Assembly: GCF_003584135.1 (NCBI RefSeq)
Contig: NZ_QXFI01000013.1
Coordinates: 291,218 to 355,217 of the forward strand
DNA from: Flagellimonas pelagia
Lineage (GTDB): Bacteria; Bacteroidota; Bacteroidia; Flavobacteriales; Flavobacteriaceae
Reading direction: 5' to 3'
DNA: 64,000 bases
How positions within the stretch are numbered: position 1 is the first letter of the stretch; every line of letters begins with the position of its first letter. The position numbers and the translations under genes are program-made. Shown one piece after another: positions 36,613 through 45,400 of this stretch. Below the pieces are notes generated by a model, which worked only from the letters and a program-made list of their open reading frames with translations, was not told the origin of the DNA and did no database searches.

Positions 36613-36969
36613 TCAAAAAGATAAAATAATATCATCATTTTCGTCAGGCTTACTATTCCTCCTAAATCCGTCATTTATATCTCTCAATGTTTTTGGGAAA
36701 AATGAAATCACACTTAAAATATTTTCATCCTCTGGAAATTCTGTATTATCACCTTCTAAGGTGTTTTTAAAACTTACATTTTTATGACAGAACTTTAATC
36801 TTTTGAATTCATTTTCATGAACCCAATTTCCATTTGATTTAACAAAATCAACTTCAACCATATTTTCAGATTCCGAAATCTCGCAAAACTCAAAGTTGTT
36901 ATGCAAGTCAATATGAACTCCGTTTAAAGTAACAGCATAATTTTCCTCTATATCAAAATTGGTTTTCAT
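36613..36969 (-). CDS. Hypothetical small acidic cytosolic protein
   Basis: I do not recognise this 118-residue protein. It has no signal peptide or membrane helix, is rich in Asp, Glu and Asn (FEFCEISESENMVEVDF, KPDENDDIILSF), and looks like a compact alpha/beta fold. Copy 3 of the repeat lies 7 bp upstream of its start. Small acidic orphans near integrases are often immunity or anti-restriction type proteins, but nothing here proves that. A real gene is supported by its unbroken frame, the repeat-linked start and the same layout as its neighbour. Confidence 0.55.
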   Translation of the reverse strand: MKTNFDIEENYAVTLNGVHIDLHNNFEFCEISESENMVEVDFVKSNGNWVHENEFKRLKFCHKNVSFKNTLEGDNTEFPEDENILSVISFFPKTLRDINDGFRRNSKPDENDDIILSF

Positions 36970-36976
36970 TCAATCT

Positions 36977-37001
36977 TTTGAATCGTTTATTTGAACTTTA
37001 A
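36977..37001 (+). repeat. 25-bp repeat, copy 3
   Basis: Exact 25-bp match to 36503-36527. It lies directly upstream of the start of the acidic-protein gene, in the same relative place as copy 2 has to its gene. Confidence 0.75.
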
Positions 37002-37533
37002 TAAATGTAAGAATTTTCTAGTTGTTAAAATTTGGTTTTCGGGAAAAGGATAGAATAGTGGTCAATCAGTATTGAGAAATAGAATTTAAATATAGGGGTA
37101 AAAAAGGGTCTAAATGGGAAACCAATTAAGTGTACGGAAAAAGTAAACTCTTTAGAATCCGTGAACTTGTTTAAGAGTGAAAGTTCAAAAAAACCTCTCA
37201 TAAATCAGAAATCGATATAATGGCGAACGCAACGCAGTGGAGTGCTGCAAGCCCCAAATCTTGCCAAACTAACCTTACTGAGTGAGGCAATTTTATCCAA
37301 TAATCCGGTATACTCTTCTCATCATTCGAAGTAATCCAATGGTCTATTGGTCTCAATTTTATATCGTTCCAATCTCCATTCCGTTATTTTAAGCTTTAGA
37401 TTGCTTTTCCATAGGTGCGATTTTGTTTTTTAGTGAAATTGCGTCAATTTTTTCGTCAAAAATTTCCAGTGTTTACTGGGCCTGCCAAAGGGTTTACTGT
37501 AGATTTCGGAAAAGTCTACTGTAGCCCCAATTT

Positions 37534-37560
37534 TTGAACAGTATTTCAAATACTGTTCAA
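37534..37560. repeat. Perfect 13-bp inverted repeat with 1-nt centre
   Basis: Arms ttgaacagtattt (37534-37546) and aaatactgttcaa (37548-37560) are exact complements. There is no following T-run and no gene ends here, so a protein-binding site is more likely than a terminator. Confidence 0.7.
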
Positions 37561-37639
37561 TTAACTGGTTTTCAACTTGTTGAAGACCCGAAAACAACCG
37601 TGATGGCGCAATTTGCGCATCACCCTCTTGCTATTCGAT

Positions 37640-37659
37640 TTTTCACGCGAGCGTGAAAA
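37640..37659. repeat. 9-bp inverted repeat with 2-nt centre
   Basis: Arms ttttcacgc and gcgtgaaaa around GA. With the imperfect gcgcaa/ttgcgc palindrome at 37601-37622 it forms a pair of strong palindromes of the kind found at transfer origins or recombinase accessory sites. Confidence 0.6.
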
Positions 37660-37837
37660 CCCAAATACCTTTCTTTGGTGTGCTAAGCCATCAATAAATC
37701 CAGTGTTTTTTTTAAATAGAAGTTATTGATTAAACATATCTTACCGAACACCACAAAAGTCAACCTCAAACGTTGAAGTAAGGACTTGGGACAAAACATA
37801 CGAAGTGCATTTATGAATGGCTTTTCAGAAATACAAA

Positions 37838-39109
37838 TCAAAAGTCAAGATTTCCAAACTTTCCCATATTGTCATTTGAATCTGAAAACTTCGAATCCAG
37901 AATCGTTTCTAGACCACTCATATCTTCACTTATTTTCTTATCCAATACTCTTGCATAAACTTGGGTAGTGGCCAATTTTGTATGACCTAAAATTTTGGAA
38001 ACAGTTTCTATAGGAACCCCATTACTCAAAGTAATGGTGGTGGCGAAAGTATGTCTGGCCACATGGAAGGTTACATTTTTTGTGATGTCACATGCATCCG
38101 CGATTTCCTTTAAATAACTGTTTAATTTTTGATTGGATATCCTGGGGAACAATTTCTCAGATTCCCGTTTAGGATGATATTGATATCGTTTAATAATAGA
38201 TAATGCTGGACCTACCAATGGAAGCTTAAAGCTATTTTTGGTCTTCATCCTTCTTGTACTTATCCAATATTTTCCATCTATCCCTAATACCAAATTGTCT
38301 TCAGAAAGGTCCATTATATCACAATAGGAGATACCTGTATAACAACTAAAAATAAATAAGTCCTTAACAATTCGTAACCGTTCAATCCCTGTAAAATAAT
38401 CTTGAATTTTTTGAAGCTCCGATAAAGTCAAAAACTCTCTTTCCTTTCTTTCCATCCTGACCTTGAACTTTTGAAATGGATCTTTATCTATCCATTCATT
38501 ATCAACGGCTATCCTAATCATTTTGCGTAGGCGTTGAATATGCTTCATAGCGCCATTGTTTGAAAGGTTTGCATGATGGTTAATGGGATGCAGTTTTCGT
38601 AAATATGTTTCAAACCCAACAATAAATTGATGATTGAGTTGTGATAATCTGTAATCATCACATTTATATTGCTTTTTGATATACCTTAATAAGTACTTTT
38701 GACAGGTCTTGTAATGACTAAGAGTAGCCCTGCAAAGAATATGTGCATTGTGCGTATTGTGGTACTCGAACAAATTCTTTAAAGTAAATTCACTCACATC
38801 TTCTCCAAAATAGTGAGCCTTGACCATCTGTGGAGTTATATGTGGCGTTCTAGATCGAATTTCACGATAGCATTGAAATAGTTCTGTTTCAACTTCCATC
38901 AGATAAGTATTGATTTCCTGAGCTTCTTTTGTTCGCCCCAGAACCTTTGACCCCTTACTGTCCCATATCTCTTTCGGGATAGTATACTTTAAACTCATGT
39001 TTGCCCTTTGCGAATCAACGGTGATTCGGGCATAGATCTTTGCAGTGTTGTCACTCCTTCGGGATGTGCTTATCCAAAAACTGATTGAAAATGTGGACCG
39101 GGTTCTCAT
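37838..39109 (-). CDS. Tyrosine recombinase/site-specific integrase (IntDOT-like)
   Basis: About 423 residues. An N-terminal arm-binding domain (STFSISFWISTSRRSDNTAKIYARITVDSQRANMSLKY) is followed by a SAM-like core-binding domain and the catalytic domain from about residue 235. HVARHTFATTITLSNGVPIETVSKILGHTKLATTQVYARV holds the H-x-x-R, the second histidine and the tyrosine nucleophile. The first catalytic arginine position reads CYTGISYCD, with serine instead of arginine, as is known for IntDOT of Bacteroides conjugative transposons. The start at 39109 (MRTRSTFS) is the usual one for this group. It lies 108 bp from one copy of the 20-bp direct repeat. Confidence 0.92.
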   Translation of the reverse strand: MRTRSTFSISFWISTSRRSDNTAKIYARITVDSQRANMSLKYTIPKEIWDSKGSKVLGRTKEAQEINTYLMEVETELFQCYREIRSRTPHITPQMVKAHYFGEDVSEFTLKNLFEYHNTHNAHILCRATLSHYKTCQKYLLRYIKKQYKCDDYRLSQLNHQFIVGFETYLRKLHPINHHANLSNNGAMKHIQRLRKMIRIAVDNEWIDKDPFQKFKVRMERKEREFLTLSELQKIQDYFTGIERLRIVKDLFIFSCYTGISYCDIMDLSEDNLVLGIDGKYWISTRRMKTKNSFKLPLVGPALSIIKRYQYHPKRESEKLFPRISNQKLNSYLKEIADACDITKNVTFHVARHTFATTITLSNGVPIETVSKILGHTKLATTQVYARVLDKKISEDMSGLETILDSKFSDSNDNMGKFGNLDF

Positions 39110-39216
39110 AGGTTTTGTGTTAAATTGAACGAAAATCACCTACGAAAGTCAAATACTAAGTGTTTGTAATATAGTTAATTACATCCTTATTCGGTTAACA
39201 CTTTGAAGAAAAAAAT

Positions 39217-39236
39217 TTACTAACCGAATTACAGAC
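39217..39236 (+). repeat. 20-bp direct repeat, right copy (candidate attR)
   Basis: Exact copy of the sequence at 32777-32796, lying just upstream of the integrase gene. The bases on either side of the two copies differ, so the match is limited to 20 bp. Confidence 0.6.
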
Positions 39237-39282
39237 CAAAACATACCAAATCAAACCAGTTCAAATGAGGGTCTTAATACAT

Positions 39283-39323
39283 CAAAACCTTGCAAATCAA
39301 TAAGATGTGCAAGGTTTTGTTTT
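39283..39323 (+). terminator. Intrinsic terminator-like hairpin
   Basis: Arms caaaaccttgca (39283-39294) and tgcaaggttttg (39308-39319) pair perfectly around a 13-nt loop and are followed by a T-run. No plus-strand gene ends just before it; it may have belonged to a gene at the ancestral integration site. Confidence 0.55.
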
Positions 39324-39579
39324 TGTTTGAACTCTAAAAGTGAACTCAAGAGGACAAAGTTCAAACTTTTTGAAAGGCGATATTGAAATTATTATCAACC
39401 AATCATTGCATGTTAGGAGGCTTTGATTTTTAATAGTATACCTACGGGCACATTATCCGAAAGAGGTTAAATACCTTCACTGTATCACTGGTCTGGTAAA
39501 ATTTTATACCTCTTACCTAACGATTCAACGGATTAGATTAGGTACGAACTGAAGACAATTATGTAAGATTTAGCAATGT

Positions 39580-40569
39580 CTATTTTGAATCTTGATTCAA
39601 AAATCGCTTTCGGACAATTCTTGCAGTTTGGTGCTCTCCCGTATAACACCATCCCGGGGGCATGAATACATACAATATTTTGTTTTTTAGGCCTGGAGCA
39701 CTGACCACATCTTTGTAGAGTGCTTTGAATTCACCAAAATATACATCAAAGAAACTTCCCGAATCCATCTCACGGGTTATGCCATATTGGATGGGAAGGT
39801 GGTCTTCCTCATCTTGATAGGTTCCAAAAACCCTATCCCAAATGTTCAAGAGATTACAGAAGTTGGTATCCATATACAGGGGATTTCTACCGTGGTGAAC
39901 CCGATGGTGCGAGGGAGTTAAAATAAGCTTTCCAAGGAACCCTAAACGTCCCTTTGGCAGCACATGCTCACCAACATGGATAAAAGTGGCATAGGTAATA
40001 TCCAGCAGAAGAATGGAAAAGAACAGCTTTGGGTCAACTCCAAGGAGTATGCATGTTGCGGTGCGGATAAAATCAGCATACGGGAACTCTAGAAAAAAAT
40101 GCGCATGGTTTACGGATAAGTTCATGGTCTCCGCCGCATGGTGTGGGGAGTGGAGGCACCAGAGCAAACGAACTTTGTGGCCAAAATAGTGATAGATAAA
40201 ACTGCCCAATTCCCAGACTACATATCCATAAATGAACCAATACCAAGTGTAAGAGGTCTGAAAAGGTGCATATTCTTGAAAGAAACCGATACACCACACA
40301 ATAGTGCCCAATGAAAGAATACGGCCAATCACCCTATTAAAGACAATGATGAAGAAGTTTACTTTGTACGTCTTTAATTGTTCCCTTTCCCTGAAAAAAA
40401 CAATGAAGAACTCAACAAAAAGTAAAATGGGAAGCGCTAGGAAGACACAGGACATGATACCATCAAAACTTTTGAAAAATGCGTAATTTTCTGTTTTTAA
40501 GGCTTCCAGTATGCTGGTGAAGCCCATAAAATTCATTATTTCCTCAAAAACTGCATTCAAGAAATCCAT
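39580..40569 (-). CDS. Sterol desaturase/fatty acid hydroxylase superfamily membrane protein
   Basis: About 329 residues with several membrane helices and the eight-histidine di-iron pattern: IYHYFGHKVRLLWCLHSPHHAAE, NHAHFF, and TPSHHRVHHGRNP. Members hydroxylate or desaturate lipid chains in the membrane. An in-frame TTG at 40596 would extend the protein by nine residues, but that codon is part of a perfect -7 promoter box (TATATTTG on the minus strand, 40601-40594), so the ATG at 40569 is preferred. The gene diverges from the mannoside utilisation locus, and both upstream regions carry the same 20-bp sequence. Confidence 0.88.
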   Translation of the reverse strand: MDFLNAVFEEIMNFMGFTSILEALKTENYAFFKSFDGIMSCVFLALPILLFVEFFIVFFREREQLKTYKVNFFIIVFNRVIGRILSLGTIVWCIGFFQEYAPFQTSYTWYWFIYGYVVWELGSFIYHYFGHKVRLLWCLHSPHHAAETMNLSVNHAHFFLEFPYADFIRTATCILLGVDPKLFFSILLLDITYATFIHVGEHVLPKGRLGFLGKLILTPSHHRVHHGRNPLYMDTNFCNLLNIWDRVFGTYQDEEDHLPIQYGITREMDSGSFFDVYFGEFKALYKDVVSAPGLKNKILYVFMPPGWCYTGEHQTARIVRKRFLNQDSK

Positions 40570-40593
40570 AAGTTGATCGTATTTCACTTTGTT

Positions 40594-40601
40594 CAAATAT
40601 A
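40594..40601 (-). promoter_or_regulatory. -7 box of the sterol-desaturase-family gene
   Basis: The minus strand reads TATATTTG, a perfect TAnnTTTG, 25 bp before the ATG at 40569. The usual -33 TTG is absent; instead a repeated GTTCATATGTTCAT sequence covers that area, which would suit an activator-dependent promoter. Confidence 0.5.
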
Positions 40602-40610
40602 CTATTTTTT

Positions 40611-40630
40611 ATGTATGAACATATGAACAT
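40611..40630 (+). repeat. 20-bp operator-like repeat, copy 1
   Basis: ATGTATGAACATATGAACAT, found exactly again at 40809-40828. It contains two TGAACAT units 8 bp apart and covers the -33 area of the desaturase promoter. Confidence 0.6.
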
Positions 40631-40773
40631 GCCTATAAGTAAACGGTTTGCGAAAACGTTTTAATAGTTCTCATGGAGCGTACCGGCGAGAGTTTACTAT
40701 AAGTAATAACTTTATGCTATCAATAATTCAAACCTTCATATAATAATGAATTGACAAAAAAGAAACATTTTTT

Positions 40774-40803
40774 TTGGCAACATGCAATAAATATCTATAT
40801 TTG
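40774..40803 (+). promoter_or_regulatory. Main promoter of the mannoside utilisation locus
   Basis: TTG at 40774-40776 and TATATTTG at 40796-40803 are 19 nt apart, a full match to the Bacteroidota TTG/TAnnTTTG promoter. Transcription would start around 40810, giving a leader of about 230 nt before the first gene at 41042. Confidence 0.65.
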
Positions 40804-40828
40804 AACATATGTATGAACATATGAACAT
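40801..40828 (+). repeat. Operator-like repeat, copy 2 with an extra unit
   Basis: Contains the exact 20-bp copy (40809-40828) preceded by another TTGAACAT. Three TGAACAT units thus overlap the -7 box and transcription start of the locus promoter, where a repressor would block it. Confidence 0.6.
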
Positions 40829-40928
40829 AATATGCCTGATTTTAGATTGGCCAAAGATGGGCTGGGTTGGGTAAAATAGATGATATTTTAATAGAATTAT
40901 TTGAGTTGTTGGGTTTAGTTCTAAAGAT

Positions 40929-40980
40929 GAAAATGGGAAGAAGGAAGTGTTGGTTCAATGCTTTCGGTCTTCCCATTTTC
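40929..40980 (+). promoter_or_regulatory. Leader hairpin, possible attenuator
   Basis: Arms gaaaatgggaaga (40929-40941) and tcttcccattttc (40968-40980) pair perfectly over 13 bp around a 26-nt loop. It lies in the predicted leader 60 bp before the first gene. T-rich sequence is inside the 3' arm and follows as GTTT, so partial termination is possible. Confidence 0.5.
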
Positions 40981-41041
40981 GTTTAATGGCTTGTTCAACA
41001 AAGTGTACCGTTAACTAAACTATCCTTCAAACTGTGTATTT

Positions 41042-41476
41042 ATGAAATGTTTGCGATTACTTTTATTACTGTCGGTCATGGCTGTATTAAGTTGTGATGA
41101 CGACCCAGAACAAAACCCCGAAGGGTTTACCGAGTTCGTCACCAACATTGACGGTGACTGGAAGATTGACCAAGTGCTCCAGAATGGGAACGATATCACC
41201 AATTTTATCGATTTTCAATCTTTTTCCTTGCAATTATCCTACGAAAATGGGATGCCATCTTCATATACCCTTTCCAATCTAACAACACCTTTTGTTTTGG
41301 GGCAGGCGAGTGGGAACTGGTCATTTGATGATCCTGTATATCCTACCAAGATCAATTTCTCGGATGGTACAAGCCTGGATATTCAGGGAGCAGTGCTTTC
41401 CGGAGGGGATGAGCTTACAGTGACCGTTCCTATGGGCTGTACCTCTAATACGTATACGTATCGATTGAGCAAATAA
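41042..41476 (+). CDS. Small surface lipoprotein (DUF5004-like), first gene of the utilisation locus
   Basis: A 144-residue lipoprotein: signal peptide with lipobox LLLLLSVMAVLSC (Cys18), then DDDPEQNPEG. Acidic residues just after the lipid-modified cysteine are a known surface-export mark in Bacteroidota. The mature part has beta-strands with a GDWKIDQVLQNGNDIT start, like the lipocalin-type DUF5004/DUF4923 proteins that accompany SusC/SusD. The specific family call is tentative. It is 22 bp upstream of the DUF4961-like gene on the same strand. It may bind glycan at the cell surface. Confidence 0.7.
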   Translation: MKCLRLLLLLSVMAVLSCDDDPEQNPEGFTEFVTNIDGDWKIDQVLQNGNDITNFIDFQSFSLQLSYENGMPSSYTLSNLTTPFVLGQASGNWSFDDPVYPTKINFSDGTSLDIQGAVLSGGDELTVTVPMGCTSNTYTYRLSK

Positions 41477-41498
41477 CCAGAAACTAACATACACTGAA

Positions 41499-42464
41499 AT
41501 GAAAAACAAACTATACAAACTAAAGCGCATCCTGTTTCAGCCAAAAGCACTGTTTCTGTTGTTTTTGTTGTTGAGTATGTGTATTACGATTACCAATGTA
41601 AATCAACCCTCTTCCATGGGTGTAGGGGAAAGAATGGACATCACTATAGATGTTGATGTTGCCCCAGCCGAAGATGCGGCCCACAACATTATATTTGGCG
41701 TTTTGGCTCCTGAGGCTTGGGACATAGCTTCCAATGCCACGGTTTCCTACACTTCTGATAATGGAAACGGGGCCATGCGACTGGCCAATGGTGCCGACCC
41801 GGATTATGCTACACCCATTATGGATCTTGCCGGAATCGGTGAAAATTATGGGCTGGTAGAGTGGGTGGTGTTCATTTCCGATGAAACGGTATCCGGTGCA
41901 AATGGAGTGAACTTTTCCGGACAGATCCAGCTTTCCATGGATGTCGGGACCGATAACCTTAAAACACAACTGGGATATATTGTGGGAACTTCGGGATATG
42001 GCATCACCGAGGGAGAGACCGATATAAGGTTCACCCCTTGCATGGAAGTGACCGGAGGGTCCAATCCGTTGATAGACCTATGTGGTCCACTTCCCTTTCC
42101 AGTGACCTTTAAACCGGCGGAATATACGTATGATGATATTATCCATATTGGGTTTGATGCCACAAAAGGACCCGAAGGATCACCAACAGCGCTTTCCGGG
42201 GCTACTGATGTATATCTCTGTGCCAAAGCTGTTATAGATGGACAAGCTATTGAGGTGTGCGATAATGCCAGTATTACCAAAATGCGCAGTATCGGCATTG
42301 ACCAATGGGAAGTATCTATATGGCCCAGACAGCTTTTCAATGCTTTGCCAAGTCAGGAAATTGCGGATATCACCTTCAGTTTTATCAATGAAAACGGAGA
42401 TGTTGAGGTCAAGAATCCAGATACCGGGGAAGACTTTCAAATAATAGCCAACTGTACGAATTAA
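41499..42464 (+). CDS. DUF4961-like exported protein of a SusCD locus
   Basis: A 321-residue protein. An N-terminal hydrophobic segment (PKALFLLFLLLSMCITIT) is followed by NVNQPSSMGVGERMDITIDVDV, the immunoglobulin-like opening seen in DUF4961 proteins. The rest is beta-rich with paired cysteines (CMEVTGG, LCGPLPF, YLCAKAV, VCDNAS) that could form disulfides. DUF4961 proteins usually lie with DUF5004-type lipoproteins beside SusC/SusD genes and may bind glycan. The name is by recall, so moderate confidence. SusC follows within 14 bp. Confidence 0.65.
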   Translation: MKNKLYKLKRILFQPKALFLLFLLLSMCITITNVNQPSSMGVGERMDITIDVDVAPAEDAAHNIIFGVLAPEAWDIASNATVSYTSDNGNGAMRLANGADPDYATPIMDLAGIGENYGLVEWVVFISDETVSGANGVNFSGQIQLSMDVGTDNLKTQLGYIVGTSGYGITEGETDIRFTPCMEVTGGSNPLIDLCGPLPFPVTFKPAEYTYDDIIHIGFDATKGPEGSPTALSGATDVYLCAKAVIDGQAIEVCDNASITKMRSIGIDQWEVSIWPRQLFNALPSQEIADITFSFINENGDVEVKNPDTGEDFQIIANCTN

Positions 42465-42477
42465 AAACATGACGATT

Positions 42478-45400
42478 ATGAAAAACAGAACAAAAGGCCT
42501 TGTTGTCATTTTTTTGGTGCTTGGCAATCTTGTGGCCTTTGCACAAAACATTACCATTCAAGGGGTGATCACCGCAGAGGACGATGGTCTTCCGCTACCC
42601 GGGGCCAACGTAGTGGTGAAGGATATGGCCATTGGGGCCTCCGCCAACTTTGATGGAGAATATACCTTGGAAGTCCCGAGTGGGGATGTGACTTTGGTTT
42701 TCAGCTATCAGGGGTTTAGTTCCCAAGAAGTTTCGGTGGGTGGACAACGGACCATCAATGTAGCCTTGAAAACGGATGTGAACGAATTGGACGAGGTGGT
42801 CATCATCGGGTATGGAAGCACGACCAAGAAAGATCTTACGGGGTCTATTGCCACCATTAAATCCGAGGATTTGGAATCAGTACGTTCCACTACGGCCGAT
42901 GACTTTGTGCAAGGAAGGGTCTCGGGACTGTTATTGACCCAAACTTCGGGTCAACCCGGGGGTGCTACTTCTGTCCGGATTCGGGGAAGTAGTTCCATCA
43001 ATGCCAGTAATGAACCTTTATATGTAATCGATGGTTTTCCTGTGGACAACAACAGTGACAACCTTTCCGCAGGTGTGGCCGAGGGGCCTTCCATCAATGC
43101 CCTTTCTACCTTGAGTGCCAACGATATTGCCTCCATAGATGTGTTGAAGGATGCTTCTGCTACGGCCATTTATGGTTCCCGTGGAGCCAATGGGGTCATC
43201 ATAATTACCACCAAAAGAGGATTGAATGGGGATGCTCAAATCAATTACGATACCTATTTAGGGGTCAGCGAGGTTATAAAGAAGTTAGATGTACTCAATG
43301 CATCACAGTTTGCATTTTATGTGAACGAGTCCAAGTACAATGGTTCGGGGGACCCTAGGTTTTATACAAACCCAACCTCTTTTGGAGTGGGCACCGATTG
43401 GCAGGATGAAATTTTTAGGACTGCCATTACCAAAAGCCACGACCTTTCCATAAAGGGAGGGAACCAAGATATCAAGTATGCTGTTTCCGGGTCATATTTA
43501 GATCAGGAAGGAGTGGTTATTGAAACCGATTTTAAACGGTACAATTTTCGGGTAAACCTCGATTTTAAGGCTACGGAAAAATTGTCCATTGAAAACTCCC
43601 TGAGCTTGAATAGGACCAATTTTAATACCGCGAGGACCGAGACCACAGGAGGGGTGGAGGTTGCCAGTAGTGCCATTACGGGGGCATATCAATTCAATCC
43701 CCTGTTGCCTGTTTTTGACCCTGAAGGAAATTACACCAAAGGAAATTTTATTGTTCAGGACGATGGAACCTTTGTGAACGACGTGAGCAACATCCAAGAG
43801 CAGATTCCTAACTTCCCAAGTCCGGTAGCCTATCAAAAATTGACCGAAAGCAAGGGGAAGGCCACTAGGATATTGGACAATTTGGCCATTAAATGGGATG
43901 TGGCCAAGAATCTGCAATTGAAGACGACTTTGGGGGTGGATTTGAACATCAACGAACAGTTTTATTTTAGGACTGAGGAAATCGATTTTGGAAATTCACC
44001 GGGGGCATTTGCGGCCCAAGCCAAGAATACGGCCACCAGCTATTTGGCGGAATCCACTTTGAATTATACCAATACCTTCAACAATAGACATCGTGTGAAT
44101 GCCTTGGTAGGGGCTTCGTGGCAAGATTTTACCATTGAGTCCCTTTCTGGGAATGCCTTGGGATTCCCTACGGAGAATTTCGGTTCCAACAACTTGGGGC
44201 TTGGATTGAACCCTGGGGTCAGTTCCAACATCATAGAGTCCAGATTGATATCCTACTTTGGAAGGGTCAACTACATTTTGGACAACAAGTACATCTTTAC
44301 GGCCACTTCACGGGTTGATGGTTCATCCAAATTTGGGGATGGCAATAAATATGGATTTTTCCCATCAGGGGCTTTCGCATGGAATGTTTCGGAAGAAGAC
44401 TTTCTTCAAGACTCCGGACTCTATCTAAAACTGCGTTTGGGGTACGGAATCATAGGGAACGAGTCCATTGCACCCTATTCCGCGCAATCCACATTCAAGC
44501 CTACCTATCATTCCTTTAATGATAATGAGGTGGTGGGGCAATTGCCCAGTACACCGGCCAACAGTGCCCTTAAATGGGAGCGTACCGAGCAATACAATAT
44601 TGGTCTGGACCTTGGATTTTTCAATGACCGATTGGGATTCACTATTGACGGATACCGAAAAAACACGGAAGATTTGTTGCTGAACCTCCAAGTACCTTCA
44701 CAAACCGGATACATCCAAAGTGTGGTCAATGCCGGAAGTGTGCGCAACGAAGGAATTGAATTGGGTATCAATGCACAAATGTTCAAGGGGAAGTTCAATT
44801 GGGACGTTAACCTGACCGGGGCCTATAACAAGAACAAGATTCTGGATTTGGCCGGCTTGGACAATATTCCAACAGGCTTTGGAATTCTGGGTATTACCAA
44901 TTGGCAGTTGCTTGTGGAAGGTGGCGAGATCGGGGCATTCTACGGTTATGTTTCGGATGGTATTGTTCAATTGGATGATGACCCTGCAACCACCCCAAGG
45001 TTTGCAACCGACACGTTTACCCCCGGAGAGCGAAAGTATAAGGATTTAAATGGAGATGGTGTCATCGATGCCGATAACGATAGAACCTTCATCGGAAATC
45101 CCATTCCAGAATACACCTTTGGGATAAACAATACCATAACATGGAAGAACTGGGACCTTAACATATTCATGCAAGGGGTGTACGGTAATGAAATAGCCAA
45201 CTTCAACAGGATCAACCTTGAAAATTTAAATGGCCAAGGAAATGTATTGTTGGAGGCCTTCTCCAACAGATGGACCCCGAACAATCCCAGCAATACCTAC
45301 ACCAGGGCCGCGGATGGTCCTCGTAACATTGTGTTTTCCGATCATTATGTGGAGGATGGGTCTTACTTAAGATTAAAATCGGCCACTTTGGGGTATTCCA

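Larger units (their letters stand above)
36970..37837. other. Palindrome-rich gene-free region beside the integrase
   Basis: No coding region is supported in these 868 bp. They hold repeat copy 3 and, from 37472 to 37659, a dense set of short repeats and palindromes. There are tttactg/tttactgtag/tctactgtag at 37472, 37493 and 37515, a 13-bp perfect inverted repeat, and two further palindromes at 37601-37622 and 37640-37659. Candidates are integrase arm sites or a transfer origin. Confidence 0.6.
39110..39579. other. Gene-free region at right boundary of the putative integrated element
   Basis: This 470-bp stretch holds the integrase upstream region, the right copy of the 20-bp direct repeat (39217-39236) and an intrinsic terminator-like hairpin (39283-39319). 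I see no gene in it. Confidence 0.65.
40570..41041. other. Divergent control region of the desaturase gene and the utilisation locus
   Basis: These 472 bp hold two opposing promoters, two copies of a 20-bp repeat, a 16-codon frame (MPDFRLAKDGLGWVK, 40832-40879) of doubtful coding value, and a strong hairpin at 40929-40980. No convincing longer gene is present. Confidence 0.65.

Noticed and set aside
36503..37001. Integron attC sites or a CRISPR array from the repeated 25-mers
   Set aside because: Only three copies spaced by whole genes, no palindromic attC structure and no integron integrase; spacing is far too long for CRISPR.
40801..40828. CRISPR-like or VNTR array from TGAACAT units
   Set aside because: Only three short units, placed exactly on a promoter; an operator is the simpler reading.
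40832..40879. Leader peptide gene of 15 residues
   Set aside because: Too short to support from sequence alone; no run of regulatory codons and no clear ribosome-binding site. Mentioned only within the control-region entry.
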